A DNA stretch of 64,000 nucleotides from Nectonema munidae (taxonomy: Eukaryota > Nematomorpha > Nectonematoida > Nectonematidae). The translations under genes and the position numbers were made by a program. The notes below the pieces were generated by a model, which saw only the letters and a program-made list of their open reading frames with translations, ran no database searches and was not told the DNA's origin. This document shows positions 1 through 12,299 of the stretch, piece after piece. The stretch is from the NCBI GenBank assembly GCA_030549495.1, contig JAUIRK010001041.1:930001-994000 (forward strand), read 5' to 3'. Position 1 is the stretch's first letter. Each line of letters begins with the position of its first letter.

Positions 1-144
1 CTAAAATTCTAGTTTATCGAATGAGAGCTTAAATTAAACATGATCATAAACAGAATACTTTTTATATTAAATGAAAATTCAACTTCCAATCTCCTTGTTT
101 TGATTCAACTGAAATTTTGGAATCAAAATATTTATCTATATTCT

Positions 145-292
145 TATTAGGGTAAAGGTATCGTGGGGTATTTTCATCGAGAAGGCACCGATGCTTATAT
201 CGAACTATGAGGAAAGTAGGCTTGATGCTGGATCAAACTCTAAACCTTGCGTTATTAAACCCAAGATCTAACCAACCTTATTCACGCTCACT
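145..292 (-). repeat. tRNA-derived SINE, copy 1
   Basis: Read on the minus strand, this copy aligns along its whole length with the plus-strand sequence at about 4782-4925. Both share a tRNA-like head (GGTTGGTTAGAT, then an AAGGTTTAGAGTTTGATCC box) and a body with the phrases TTTCCTCATAGTTCGATA and TCGATGAAAA. The B-box-like part is decayed here. The two copies in opposite orientation, with the same head-to-body order, show a dispersed Pol III-type retroposon family. The outer limits are approximate. Confidence 0.6.
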
Positions 293-635
293 TGTATAAA
301 TATATAAAAATTATGCGCAAATTCAGAAGTTCACTTTCTTCTGGAAGGGGCCGAGTCGTACAGAGAGGAGTGAGACAGTGGCGTCTGTGCTGCCACCCTC
401 CCCACACCTTCCTGAGAAAATTCATACACCCGCCTCTCGTCCGCTTCAACGCCATAAACAAAAATGTCAAAAAGCTCCGTTTAGAAATAGGGAATAGGGA
501 AGGAATGGTGAATATTTGCTACACCGCGCATGAGGAAAGCTGCAAACGAATTACAATCTTTCTTGAAATTACAAATTTCAAAATGTGCTTAAAACTATTG
601 AAAATAAGATTGTATTTTTCAGCATCTGTTAATAC
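293..635. other. GC-richer non-coding stretch
   Basis: This stretch is richer in GC than its surroundings, especially at 330-470. It has open frames of 60 to 118 codons on both strands, but none has a recognisable domain, a splice-site pattern or a signal peptide. I see no supportable gene. Confidence 0.3.
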
Positions 636-930
636 TCTTGACAAATAATCCTCAACCTGTTATTTTGCGGCCCACATAGCAAAGTTGAAAGAAAAATAGG
701 CTAACAATATCATATTAAAACAGTCAAAATTTCGCAAATTTCTTGATTTATTATTTATGATATAGATGCAGCAATTTGGATTCAGTTTAAGTAACTAGAT
801 TATTATTTCCGATTTTCCGGAATAATTAACAAAACACTTTTTATAAAAACCAATTGGACATCTTTGGTGCGGCCCTTTGGTGCAATGTTGGTTCATAATT
901 TCCTTTAATTAAAAAGATTAAGAACCACTG
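636..930 (-). mobile_element. Decayed non-autonomous hAT copy
   Basis: The right end, read on the minus strand, begins CAGTGGTTCTTAATC, a common hAT terminal sequence. Near the left side a degenerate CCTCAACC followed by TTTTGCGGCCCACA looks like the matching inverted end. There is no coding sequence between them. The left limit and target duplication are unclear, so this is an old relic. Confidence 0.4.
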
Positions 931-1379
931 TTATATAGGTTCTTCTACATCAAACTCATCTTTTCTCAACGAAATTTCTTATATCCATTTTGAAAGTGGA
1001 AAAAGTAGTTTCAAAATAAGGAATAAAGTTTGAAATAGTAACATCAAACACTTTAATAAATATAATTAGTGTAAAACATTTTAATTTGAACGATTTAAAT
1101 TCTTCTTATTCTTCTTCCTTTCATCGTATGAGGTAGCAAAATTGAACAGAAATTTGTTTTTTTGTTTTAAAGAATTTTTCGTTCTTTGTTACAGTTTATT
1201 TTGTTTTTGTAAAATATATTATAGGGTTGGAGTGTTTCGGTTCAGGTGGAAGCCAACGTGTTCAGGTATATGTTAGGTTACTTGTGCGCCCCCGAATGAG
1301 GTTATCAACTTCACTGCAGAATGTGAACGAGGAACTGTCCCTAGTTTTTGTACGGAATAGAACTCGTGTACAGGTTGAT

Positions 1380-1530
1380 GATCTCGTGTTACAGGTTGGA
1401 GATGAATTATCGGATCAGGTTGGAGATGAATCTGTGTATATAGTTTGGAGTGATCTCGTAGATACAGGTTGGAGAAGAATCATCGTAATACGGGTTGGAG
1501 ATAACACGCAAGTTGTCTACCCGCGTTCAA
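1380..1530 (+). repeat. Imperfect 25-bp minisatellite
   Basis: About five degenerate units of the type CAGGTTGGAGATGAATC start near 1392, 1416, 1440, 1465 and 1491, so the period is about 24-26 bp. A 122-codon open frame (1227-1595) runs through the array because the units lack stops in that frame. Its product has no recognised domain, so I treat the frame as a by-product of the repeat. Confidence 0.6.
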
Positions 1531-1616
1531 CCGTACAGGTTATGAGAATATATCATTACATATTAGAGAAGAGTTTTCTAAACTCTTTATACTGAAAAAA
1601 TATTTCTTCAATATAC

Positions 1617-2710
1617 AAATAAATTTAGATGAGAATATATCTTACATATTAGAGAAGGTTTTCTAAACTCTTTATACTGAAAAATTTTCTTCAATATACA
1701 AATAAATTTAGATTCTGAAATTAGAGTCGCTTATAATTGGGCTGGAAATTGTCACAGAATATAGGTAAAATTTGTCCAAATGAAAAAGTTTTAGTTTAAA
1801 ATGCATCCCTTATCTCCTTAAATTTAATGCAGTAAACAATAATAAAAATAATATTTATCCAAAACTATTTTTCGAATCAAAGTGTAAATCAAACCCGCAT
1901 TTAAATTTTGGTTGATTAATTCAAAATCTACAAATAAATTTAGATTCTGAGAGTAGAGTCGCTTTATAATTGTGTTAGAAATTATCACATAATATAGGTA
2001 AAAATTTGTCCAAATGAAAGGGCTTTAGTTTAAAATGCATCCCTTATAAAGGTTGTATCTAATCTAAATAAAAGTAGACTATGATTATCCAACAAAACTC
2101 ATTATTTCTTCAATGTGGATGTCGAAAATTATAATTATTTTATAAAAATATAGAAATAAATTTAGGATTAAAGTGAAAAAAAAATAAATTCATGAGATTA
2201 CTTATTGATAAAAATTGATTAAAACACATATTTTGATCTATTTATCTTCTCTTTAAAAATTTATATGCAATGAACAATAATAAAATAATATTTATCCAAA
2301 ACATATTTTTTCGAATCAAAGTGTAAATCAAACCCGCACTTCAAAAGAAGTAAAAAACTAATGTTAATATATAAAAAACTGAAAAATAAAATGATTTTAT
2401 AAAAATCTAAAAATTAATAGTGGACTACGATTTCCAACAAAACTTGTACATTCGATCTACATTTTCCTTCAAAAATAATTTTAAATTTATTAGAAAAAGT
2501 TATACTAACCAATAAAAAAACAAGGTTAATTTATTAAAAAAATGGAAAAACTAATACTATTTTATAAAAATCTACAAATAAATTTAGTTCTGGAGTAGGT
2601 CGCTTTATAATTGTGCTGGAAATTGTCCATATAGGTAAAAATTTGTCATAATGAAAGGAGCTTTAGTTTAAAATGCATCCCTTATCTGCTAATTAATGGT
2701 ATGAAACCCA
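1617..2710. repeat. Three dispersed 120-bp direct repeats with interleaved fragments
   Basis: A unit of about 120 bp begins with TACAAATAAATTTAG and ends with TTTAAAATGCATCCCTTA. It occurs at about 1694-1815, 1930-2048 and 2572-2695. A second shared block, from ACAATAATAAAATAATATTT to TCAAACCCGCA, is present near 1835 and 2272. The copies differ by small indels and substitutions. There is no coding sequence. Confidence 0.7.
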
Positions 2711-2894
2711 TGGAAAATAAAAACAGTAAAAGGCATTTATTAAGTACTATGATATAAGTAATGTATTCTGAAAGGCCATAAAATCTTAATTTGGTATTCG
2801 CATGTGCTTTGTTGAGAAAGTGAAAGTTATAAGCGTTTTAATATTTGCTAAGTTTAGCTAGGACCACAAATAAACAAGGTCCTAGCCCATAAAA

Positions 2895-3385
2895 TAAACC
2901 ACCCGTGCTAAAGTGTGGTGTAGTATGCGAGATAATTGGCTCACAACGCGTAATGCAACATTTGTTAACCTTCTTCGCATAGTTTGCTCTAAAATCAATC
3001 AATAATGTGTTTATTCTTCGCACACTGTCGGTATAAATATAACGATGCCCTTCGTTAAAAATTAGAAGGTTGTATCTAAACTAAATAAAAGTAGCTACGA
3101 TTATCCAACAAAACTCGTACATTCAATCGACAAAACCACACACGCGTGCTAAAGATGTGGTGAAGGTATGTGAGATAAGAATTCACTGGCTACAAAGTAA
3201 TGCAAAATGTGTTCATCTTTCTTCGCATAATTATGCTCTAAAATCAATCAATAATGTGATTTATTCTTCGCACACTGTCGGTATAATTTTTACGAATCCT
3301 TCGTTAAAAATTAGAAAGGTTGTATCTAAACTAAATAAAAGTGCTACGATTATAAACAAAACTCTTACATTTAATCGACATTTTT
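2895..3385. repeat. Tandem duplication of a ~235-bp unit
   Basis: The blocks 2903-3130 and 3136-3381 are diverged direct copies. Both contain GTGCTAAAG, then AAAATCAATCAATAATGTG, then CGCACACTGTCGGTATAA, and end with the phrase ATCTAAACTAAATAAAAGT. A partial copy of the last block is also found near 2048-2105. This suggests unequal exchange or slippage acting on the whole 1.6-3.4 kb field. Confidence 0.7.
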
Positions 3386-4720
3386 CACTTGAAAAAAATT
3401 AAAATTTATTAGAAAAATATTATACTGCCTTTACTGACAAAAAGTAAAAAATATATATTAATTTTCGACAGTTTTCTTTAACTATGAAATTCTAAAATGT
3501 GAAAAATCATATTTTACCTTTGTGATATAAAATATTCAAAAATATTTTATAAATTAAGAAGTTAATTATTATTGGTATTTTTTGAAACTAGATAAAACTT
3601 TGATCACATAAAAGAGATTTTGGAAAAATAAAAATATATTTATTTGTATAACCTAGCCTATGTTAACACAAAATATACCTTTCCAATGACACCATTTTCA
3701 TTTAATTTTTTTTTAAAAAAGACAATTATGTTAAACAAAAGGTGGTCGTAATTTTTTCAAAACTTTAGACAAAATTTTTCGAAGTAATGTCCATTTATTA
3801 AAATTTTTTAAAACTTTTGCAAAAATAAATTATTCTAAAGTATGTAGCAAACGATAAGCTTTCTAATGATATATATATCATGAAAAAGAAATATTGAAAA
3901 ACAGTTGAATTCTTTCTTCAAATAAAAATAAAAATTTAAAAAGTAGTATTGGTAGTAGTAGTAGTAGTATTATTATTATTATATATTACATAAACATTTC
4001 AACCAATCATATAGTTTTTATGAAATAAAACTGCAATTTCAAAGTTAAATTTTTTGAACTTTTAGGTAGAATTTTTGAAATGGGGCTTTCAATATGTATG
4101 TAAAATATTTTTTGAAAATTTTTATTTTAAGTATATTTTTTAAGCATTTTACGATTTACACATTAAAATATATAATAAGGCTGGCAAGTTTTGCGAGTTG
4201 TCTCCCCGGAGGTCTTGCCAGACCTCTGATATCAATTTGCTTTGAGTGGTCATAAAACTATCAATAATAATGTACTTACAAAAAAATCTTTGAAGAATAA
4301 TTGAAACATTGAAAGAAATTAATATTTTTAGTTAAAATAAAATGATGTTAACATATGTACCACACACGGCGAAGCTGCTCCCTACATATCCAAGCTTTAA
4401 TTAAAAAAGTTTAGTTCAAAAAGTCAAAAATATATTAAAGCCATTTGTGAAAGATATTTGATAAGTGAGGAGCAATTTTAGGATAGAAGACATCAAAAAT
4501 GGAAATAAATTCACTTAATCAATATTGCTTCAATAAAATACTTCCTCTTGCAATTTATTTATGTCTTTAGAAAAAAAAAGAAAGTTCTAGAATAATTGCA
4601 ATGCAAGTGTATTGTGACAATCAACTAGCTAGACTGGGATCATGGATGCCTTGCTGAATTTATATCATCTCATTTGAGATGTGTTTCTCATCTGAGATCA
4701 GCTTATAATGCACTTTATAT
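3386..4720. other. AT-rich non-coding DNA
   Basis: There is a short (TAG)n/(TAT)n microsatellite near 3952-3982. A small hairpin-prone patch with paired CTGGCAAG and CTTGCCAG lies near 4182-4222. I see no gene or mobile element with definable ends. Confidence 0.4.
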
Positions 4721-4775
4721 CAGTAGTTTTCAACCTTTTTTAAACAAAGAGCCACATTAAATTGACCTACATAAA
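4721..4775 (+). mobile_element. hAT-type element left end
   Basis: CAGTAGTTTTCAACC followed by AAAGAGCCACATTAAATTGA matches the general hAT terminal pattern (CAGTGGTTCTCAACC then a GCC-rich phrase). The matching right end is not evident. The SINE copy follows within about ten bases, so it may have inserted into this element. Confidence 0.4.
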
Positions 4776-4781
4776 TTTGTA

Positions 4782-4925
4782 GGGGCGTGAGTATGATTGG
4801 TTAGATGATGGATTCGATAACTCAAGGTCTTGGGTTCGATACTACATCAAGCTTGCTTTCCTCATAGTTCGATACAAGCAGCGCAATTGTGCCTTTTCGA
4901 TGAAAACACCATATGGTACCATTAC
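4782..4925 (+). repeat. tRNA-derived SINE, copy 2
   Basis: The head contains an A-box-like TGATTGGTTAGATGATGG and a B-box-like GGGTTCGATACTAC. The body contains TTTCCTCATAGTTCGATA and TTCGATGAAAACACC. It aligns with the minus-strand copy at 145-292. The tRNA parent cannot be named from these two diverged heads. Confidence 0.65.
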
Positions 4926-5509
4926 ATTAAGAAACAACATTGTACTAGAGGTCCGAAAAAAAACAAAAAATGGTATACATTGATATGCTCAAAAATAGAG
5001 GATAAACGATTCAACATTGTCTAAATCTTCCACTTTTAGAATTTTTCTGCTACTCTTTGCTAAGGGGGCCGCAAAACAAAGATTTGGAGAACTGATTTAC
5101 GACAATAAAAAAACATACGATGAATACCCAAAAATTACTTTTATTACAAGCACACAACAGAGACACATGTACATACATGTTGTGTCTAATATTACAAATT
5201 TTGGCAAAATATTTTACATATTATTTTACAATTTTATACTCATGATCGTTTTGGATATCTCACTTAATGCTGTAAAATTAGAACTAAAAATTTTAAAGTT
5301 TGTAAAAAATTAATTTTTCATTTTCCAGAGGGAGAGGGAGGAGGGTATCTGTCACGGACACACATGTGTGGACGCAATCCAATATTCATGTCTAAATTTG
5401 CGTAATCAAGTAAAAAGCTCAGTTCTCAATATGTCTGTATAAGTAACTCTTCAAAATGCGCCAATCATAAGAATCTCCTTTTTAGTTAACTTGTTATTTA
5501 CCTATTTAA

Positions 5510-5639
5510 CCCATTAAGTCCCAATATTTCCATTTAGGAACATTAGTAATTTCATCTTTGTCTGCTTTTTTCAATGACTTTGAATATAAATCGTCTGCGT
5601 TTTTTTAAATATCGTCTGATTTCTATGGTACTTAATGGG
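5510..5639 (+). mobile_element. TTAA-flanked MITE, copy A
   Basis: This 130-bp element is flanked by TTAA on both sides (5506-5509 and 5640-5643). Its ends are CCCATTAAGTCCC and TACTTAATGGG, forming a short terminal inverted repeat. Inside are three spaced CGTCTG motifs. The TTAA target and CCC...GGG ends are typical of piggyBac-type mobilisation. There is no coding capacity. A near-identical copy is at 34665-34794. Confidence 0.85.
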
Positions 5640-5649
5640 TTAAAGAGCA

Positions 5650-6053
5650 TATTTATTTGTATATAATAAAAAAAGTTATCTTATTTTTTTTAAATACAAA
5701 AAAAAATATTTTTTTAGCTTTAAAATCGTCTACTTAGCATGAGGGTGCCTTAAAGTGCGCTTTTAGAAAGGCACTTAATAAGGAGAGGTGTAGCGTTTAT
5801 AACGACAACACTCTGAATATACAAAAATTGGATGAGTGTAATTGTGTTAATAATAATGATATATACACACTTGATTATAATTTGCCCTGATTCGCAATCA
5901 AGAAACTAAATTAAATGCTTGCTAGTGATTAATGACACTAGTAGGATAATAGGTGCTTACTTTAGATACGGACTTTCACAAACTTTTAATAAAAAAAAAC
6001 AAAGTAATGAGGATTTACACATTGAAAGAAGTTTGCAAGTGAGTCTTGATTGA
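5650..6053. other. Non-coding, nothing recognised
   Basis: AT-rich sequence with no supportable gene, repeat or element end. Confidence 0.3.
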
Positions 6054-6303
6054 TTAATCTTTCCTCTGCAAGCAATGTAGGTAACAAAACTTCAGAAAGC
6101 ACTGCTGCAGATGAGTAACAGTAATTTTGAGATGCTTGTTGAAAGTTTTGATGCGCCTAGATCTAAGCCAATACGCTGATGCTATTAGTCTTAGTGGCGA
6201 CCGTTTTGGCAACAAAACAATAATTTCTTTTTTCACTTGACAGCGAAAATTGTGCTTCCATTCTTGAGAGGAATTGATGGAAGAGGGGAAAAGACTAACA
6301 AAA

Positions 6304-6573
6304 TCAACACACACACACACACACTATTCCTTTGTGATTTATGAAAGTGAAACGCCACATTTTTGAGCTCTTTGAAGCCGGGATGAAGAAGTTTTGACCT
6401 AAATAGGCATCGAAAGCAGTAAGGCTGATAATAAAGGCATCACCGATTTCCCCAGCAAAAAGTGTTAAATAGCTACATTCTCCTCTTCCTTGGCCTAGAT
6501 TTTTTGCAAATCTGACCAAATCAGTATAAAACAAATCCACTGAAATAATCATTGCATCACATATCATCTGCAA
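6304..6573 (-). other. Unidentified open reading frame
   Basis: A minus-strand frame of 89 codons has good amino-acid complexity, for example LGQGRGECSYLTLFAGEIGD, and runs into a (CA)n microsatellite at 6305-6325. Further coding-like sequence in other frames seems to lie on its upstream side, near 6590-6660. I do not recognise a family. It could be a decayed transposon or viral ORF, or a host exon. It has no convincing start, signal peptide or splice pair. Confidence 0.25.
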
Positions 6574-6599
6574 AGCACAGTCACTTTTTTTTTCTCCGC

Positions 6600-9500
6600 G
6601 TCAACAAACCTTCAAAATGAAAAGCCTGACTTTGATAGCCACAGTAAGCTACTACTTCACATCCAAATTCAATAATTTTTCTGTTTCTTTCTTTCGGCAT
6701 AAAAAAACATATTTAAACTGAAAAAATACATAAGTATATTTCGGAATGTACACTTAATTGTTAAGTTGACACATTTAATGAGTCGCAAGATAGTAAAAAG
6801 TTTCTTGTTCCACAAAAATTTTTTCCCTTTACTAATGTATCAGAAATAAGTGATAAGAACGAAAGACTTCTGATTTTTTCTCAGTTTTTTCCCCAAAATT
6901 TTAAATATTCGATTTTTTTGCCTTCAACAAACTACTTTTGCCCTTTAAAATATTTGTTATATTTCATTTTTTAACCGAGTTAAATATAATAGTTCAAAAT
7001 TTTTGTATTAATGTTAAAAGTCGCTAAATTTTTAGAATCTTTAGTTCACAAATTGTCAATTTAGCTACTAATTATCATTAAATAATTTATATTTTTGCAA
7101 ATTATTGAAAATTTTATTTTAATTTCCTTAGTCAAGAAAAGTAATAATAATTAGATTATAATTTATTGACTTGGTTATATTTAATTTGTAAATCAAATTT
7201 TAAATTAATAATTTGATATTATGCTGAAAAGAATTCTCAATTTCTTGTATTATTCATTGATAAACAAAACTGTTATTTTGTTTTTTTAAGTTTTGAAATA
7301 GTAAACGAAATTTGTTAATTCCTTTGACTACATCTAATCTTTTGAAATGTTCTTTGACAAAAGACGTTTACTATTTTTTTCTGTAAATTATAGCTCACAA
7401 CTCAGTTCTTCAAATATTTTTTCTACTCAGCAAAAGAATTTGCATTTAACGCTTGTGTTCACATCTGAAAAAAATCCTAATGATGGAAAATTGATTTGAA
7501 TCTTTTACTTTCACTTTTAAACGGTTAACGAGCAAAGTACAATTTATAAAAACGATAACATCGGCTTTTATAATATTATTTGAATATAAATCAAAAAGAT
7601 TTAAGCAATTAAAGAAAATTAAAATACAATAATTATTGTAAAAATTATATGAAAAAAACATTTAGTCCAGAACACGGAAATCTTTAGTAAAAGGCGAAAG
7701 ATTTGTACGATTTGTACTGAACATTCACGGTATAATATTTTATTTGTAATATAAAAGAAATAAATACTATGTAAAAAGATAATTTAGAACATCAAAAAAC
7801 TTACCAATTAAAAGTGCGAATTTTGGAAATATATTTAATATATTCTGGTTATTTATTAGCTTTCTATATAAATTTATTTTATTTCAAACTTTATTATAGA
7901 AAACTCTATAAAATATTACATAAAAAAATATATAAAATTTTTAACTTTATGTAGATGGCGTTAAGAATTTAAATAAATATTTATTTAAAGATTATGAATG
8001 TAGCGGACATCTTTAAATTACTAAAGTCTATGATATTTGTCTTGCATTTTTATTGATGATATATTCGTAGAAATAAAATGTGGGGATTCCAGCTGAACGC
8101 CATCCCACCCCTTGTTACACCACTGCAAACATAAAAACAATTTTTTTTTATATATTGACCTATATATTTCAATTTATAAATATTTTTAAATATATTGATC
8201 TATATATTTTTTCGTTCATATTTGCTACTATTATTCTATTTGCCAATTTTTTTCACTTCATATAGAGGCAATTTTAAATTTTTTAGAATCTTAGTTGCCG
8301 ATTTAAATTAATAGGTTCAGAAACCATGAAATAAATTTTTGGATACGAGAGTTTCAAATGAGGTTACTTTGAAAATTTTTGCAGATTTGGATCAGGTATA
8401 AGTGAAACATCTTGTGTGTTACTTGATATAAATGAAGAAATTATCGGATATTTGAAAATCTTGAAACATAACTTCACTAATGATCTTTCAAAGAACTTTC
8501 AAACATCCTTCAAATAACTTTTCTTTCAAAGATGGGGAGGGAGAATTCTTGCTACTAAATTGAGAGAAATGAAAAATGATAAGAGGAGATTTTATGTTCA
8601 TACACTCAACTTCTCTTAGAGAAGCATTTAAAACATTGGTGTTGATTTTTGGTTAAATTTCTCAGATTCTTTCCCACTTTTTACTCTCTGTGCTTTCCAA
8701 GATCTTGTCGCTCTCATCTTAAATCATGAGACTTAAGTTTACCAAACAGAAAACAAAGTCTAGAAATCGATTGAAAACTAAGAAGAATATAAAAGATTTT
8801 CTTTAAATGATTTTTGACAAATAGTTTTATTCTTTCGGCCCACTGAGAAAAACATTATTTTATTCAACAAGTATATTTAATTGACTTAAGGATAGATAAA
8901 TTTATTAAGCAAGCTATTCGTTTGAATTTTAGATGTACCGGAATTTTCCGAAATACTCCTTTTTGAAAATTAGCTGATTGAAAGTTTGTATATATTCATT
9001 TTAACAAACTCTGTATATTTAGTTGACTTAAATGACTTGTGGTTTAGAATTAACCTAAATCTACTAGGACTAAAAAAGTTTATAAAATTTACCCACTTTT
9101 TCTCATTTCCCAAGAAAATAAAAGTGGCATGTAACTTATTAGAAGTGCCTAGCAAACACTATTTTATCTATTTTGAAAAATTAAAATATGTTCAAATGTT
9201 CGTTTAATAAAAGTAACCTTACATGATTATTTCATCATGGAATTAATTAACTGGCAAATTAATTAACGAACTTCTTATTAGATATTTAACTAATTAGGAA
9301 TATAGTAATCAATAAATTGAAACATAAAATTAACAAATAAAATAAAAATTAAAAATAGGAGTTGACTTTTTACTTTGAATCCACTTAAATTCTTATTTTT
9401 TGATCTTAAAGGTTAATTTTTTTAATCATTATTTATTAGTTAATTAAATATTTACTGGTTATAGGTTATTCATACTTAACCAGACTTAACAAAAAATAAC

Positions 9501-11400
9501 TTTAAAAGAAACTTCCCTTGACCAATATCATTTTTCCTCTTTGACATTTTGCATGTATGTTTTAAAATATTCAAGAATTTTAATTCTTAATTTAAGATTT
9601 GATTCAAGTGAATTTAACTAAAAAAACCGCAAAATTTGGAGTTATTTCAAACAAATTTAAAAATCATTACTTTATTATGAGAAAATGCCTAAGATCAAAA
9701 ATACGGATTGGAATGAAGGATTAAAGGCGAATTCAAGTGGATGTAACTAAAATTCATTCGTTTCAAAATATATAATAGAATTCAATTCCTAAACCTTTTA
9801 CACAACTTTATTGCCATAAGTTTAATATCTTCATAAATTTTATTAATATATTAAAATAATAAAAAATAATAAATTTTTTAATCAATTATAAAATACAGAT
9901 GAATAGTTTTTTGGATTTGTATTTTTTATGTTCAAGTGTGTTATCTCATCATGATTTATAAAGAACATTTACATTTCAAAATGAACCCCCTCATTTTAAC
10001 AAATTTGCAAGCTTATAATGTTTAAGGATTTATTACAGAACATATAAACATATTGTTTGTTCTTGTTTCAAATAATAATAAATACCTAAATACCTAAACA
10101 ATGAAACAAATAAAAGTCTTTATTGATCCATATATAAATTCTAGAAATTCTCTTATATTCCATTATTTTAAATCACCTAGTACTCTGTGAAAAACTCGTT
10201 TTCGCCATTGAAGCTTAAGTAGTTCCATCTCGTTTGACTAAAACCCGTTTTTGAAGTCGTCTGGTTGAGATCAAACTTTTAACTTTCACACCTTAATTTT
10301 TAATCTATTTGCGTATAGTAATTTCATTGTAGAACTGTTTTTTTGCAAAGCATTCAATCATTTTATCTCAAGTTCATATTTTTTTTATTGAGGCGACATT
10401 TTTTTCATCAGTTAGTTAAAAATTTCTCAAACGAAGGCCATCTCTGGTTATGTAAAAATTGCAAAAAAAAAGTAAGAGTTTAAATTCAATTTTTTTTTTA
10501 AAAACAGATATATAGATTTAAGAAGTATTTTATTTTTAATTTAAGGTTTTAAAAATGATATTGCAGTTAAAAAAAATAAATTAAAAAAAGGCATTATTAA
10601 TTTTTCAAATTAACTAACTTAAACCTTCTTTTTAGAACTATAGATTCTATGTTTTCCAAATCAATGGTCTTAGTTCAAATATGGATAATATCTTCTTTTT
10701 GGAACATTTTAAATATATTTGTGTCCATACATAAATTAATAATAAAATAGTTCTTCATTTAAAAAAAACTGTGGAAATTTAACTCTAACATTAAAACATA
10801 CAGTAAAATTAACTAAAATATAAATAGAACATGAAAAAGAACATAATCTAAATATGACCCAAACTACTCATTTGCATATAGATAGTTAAAACTATTTATT
10901 TTCCATATATGGTTGGAAAAAATATATTTGAAAAGATTTTAAGATAGTTCATTTTATCTTGCCTGAAATTAAAAACATTCATTCATACTAAAATTTCTCT
11001 GAACATTTTTTTATAAGTTCCTATTTTTTACAACTGAATATTACATTGTTTCTTTGATAATATATTTTATCTTTTTAAAAAATATGTAAAACAAAATAAA
11101 TAATAAATATATCATAAACTAAATTATAAATTTGTTTTCAACATTTTTATCATTATATATAAGGCCTAGTGTTTACAATTATACAACGTGATTAATACTT
11201 TTAGCTTTGGATAGTATTTTCATATAGAAAACGTCTGATGTCGTTTTCTCCTAGCCTTTATAAAAATATTTTGTGAGATGATATAAACATCTAATTCTAG
11301 TATTTTGAATATTTTCGTTAATTTACACATTATCTAAAAAGCGAAATACCCTAAAACATGTAACACTGATAAAAATTACATATTGTGTTCAGACTTAATA
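6600..11400. other. Long AT-rich intergenic stretch
   Basis: Very AT-rich, with many short frames on both strands that look like chance. I found no domain, exon pair, tRNA or element end that I would defend. It precedes the first repeat-protein gene and probably includes its distal regulatory DNA. Confidence 0.4.
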
Positions 11401-11421
11401 TATGTCCTTGAAAACGGAAAA

Positions 11422-11428
11422 TATAAAG
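11422..11428 (+). promoter_or_regulatory. Possible TATA box of first repeat-protein gene
   Basis: TATAAAG lies 36 bp before the ATG at 11464, giving a predicted start near 11450 and a very short leader. Other TATA-like strings in this AT-rich stretch (TATAAAA at 11438, TATAAAAA near 11263) are alternatives, so the choice is weak. Confidence 0.3.
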
Positions 11429-11463
11429 ACTAATTTCTATAAAATTTAAAGAAAAGCAAAGAT

Positions 11464-12156
11464 ATGGTAAAAGTCTTTTGCATCTGCTTCTTATTCAGCG
11501 TCTTTGTCTTTGATGCCAAGTGTGATACTAAAAATGCTTTTCTGAATGGCGTGAAAGGCAAGAACATAAATCATGCAGCACCCATTGTCAGAATCAAAGA
11601 CAGTAGATACGAGAGCCACGTACCTGTCGTTGAAAGAGCTTTGCAATTCGAACAGCATTTCAATGATCATAATGATGGAGGCTACCGAAAAAAAGTGGTG
11701 ATAAAAAGGCCCGTGTATAAACAAGTACCAATTATCGTGCCCAAAATTCAGTATCACACCAAATTCAAACCATATCCTATTTTTGTTCCAGTTCCTGTTG
11801 AAAAAAAAATTTATGTGCCCAAGAAGATAAGCAAGCCGGTTTCGGTGGCCTATCCTTACATCGTTTATAAGCCAGTGCCGAAGGCGATTCCTGTGCCTGA
11901 AATCGTAGAAAAGCCGAAGTTAGTCATTGTTCCGAAGCACGTGTACAAGCCGACACATTACTATGTTCCGAAGCCGGTGTACAGGTCAGTGAAAAAGAAG
12001 GTAGAGATTCCTTTCAAAATATACAAAAATTATCCCTTACCAGTTCCTAAGCCAGTGTATAAGCATGTTTACGTGCCGAAAGTCATCATAAAGCATAAGG
12101 TGGTGCATGTTCCTGTCTACAAGTCTGTCAGAAATTATGACGAGTTTTACAAGTAG
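11464..12156 (+). CDS. Secreted Lys/Pro/Val/Tyr-rich repeat protein 1
   Basis: The 230-residue intact frame starts with a clear signal peptide (MVKVFCICFLFSVFVFDA, cleavage probably near residues 18-20). A polar stretch follows to about residue 75. Then come about 150 residues of degenerate repeats such as VPKPVYK, KPVPKAIPVP and VYKHVYVPK, ending NYDEFYK. Lys, Pro, Val, Tyr and Ile dominate, and I see no catalytic motif or other known domain. The pattern recalls arthropod cuticle proteins rich in PV/PY (CPLCP or Vajk type), but with far more lysine. It is probably an extracellular structural protein, and the many Tyr and Lys residues would suit oxidative cross-linking; that function is inferred. 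It appears intronless within the frame. Two relatives lie downstream at 15.8 and 26.3 kb on the same strand. Confidence 0.85.
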   Translation: MVKVFCICFLFSVFVFDAKCDTKNAFLNGVKGKNINHAAPIVRIKDSRYESHVPVVERALQFEQHFNDHNDGGYRKKVVIKRPVYKQVPIIVPKIQYHTKFKPYPIFVPVPVEKKIYVPKKISKPVSVAYPYIVYKPVPKAIPVPEIVEKPKLVIVPKHVYKPTHYYVPKPVYRSVKKKVEIPFKIYKNYPLPVPKPVYKHVYVPKVIIKHKVVHVPVYKSVRNYDEFYK

Positions 12157-12270
12157 GGCACGCACAATTCGCCTCAAATATTACACCTTGAATAATTTCT
12201 CATTTTAAAAACGCTTATATTGAAGAATGTACCAGAAGAATTTAATTGTGATTTTTAAATGCTTTTTGAT

Positions 12271-12276
12271 AATAAA
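12271..12276 (+). terminator. Polyadenylation signal, repeat protein 1
   Basis: AATAAA lies 115 bp after the TAG stop, followed by a T-rich stretch. It is a normal distance for a short 3' UTR. Confidence 0.55.
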
Positions 12277-12299
12277 CTTTTATTATTACTGTCTCATTT

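Noticed and set aside
1227-1595. 122-codon frame as a gene
   Set aside because: Most of it is the translated 25-bp minisatellite; no start context or domain.
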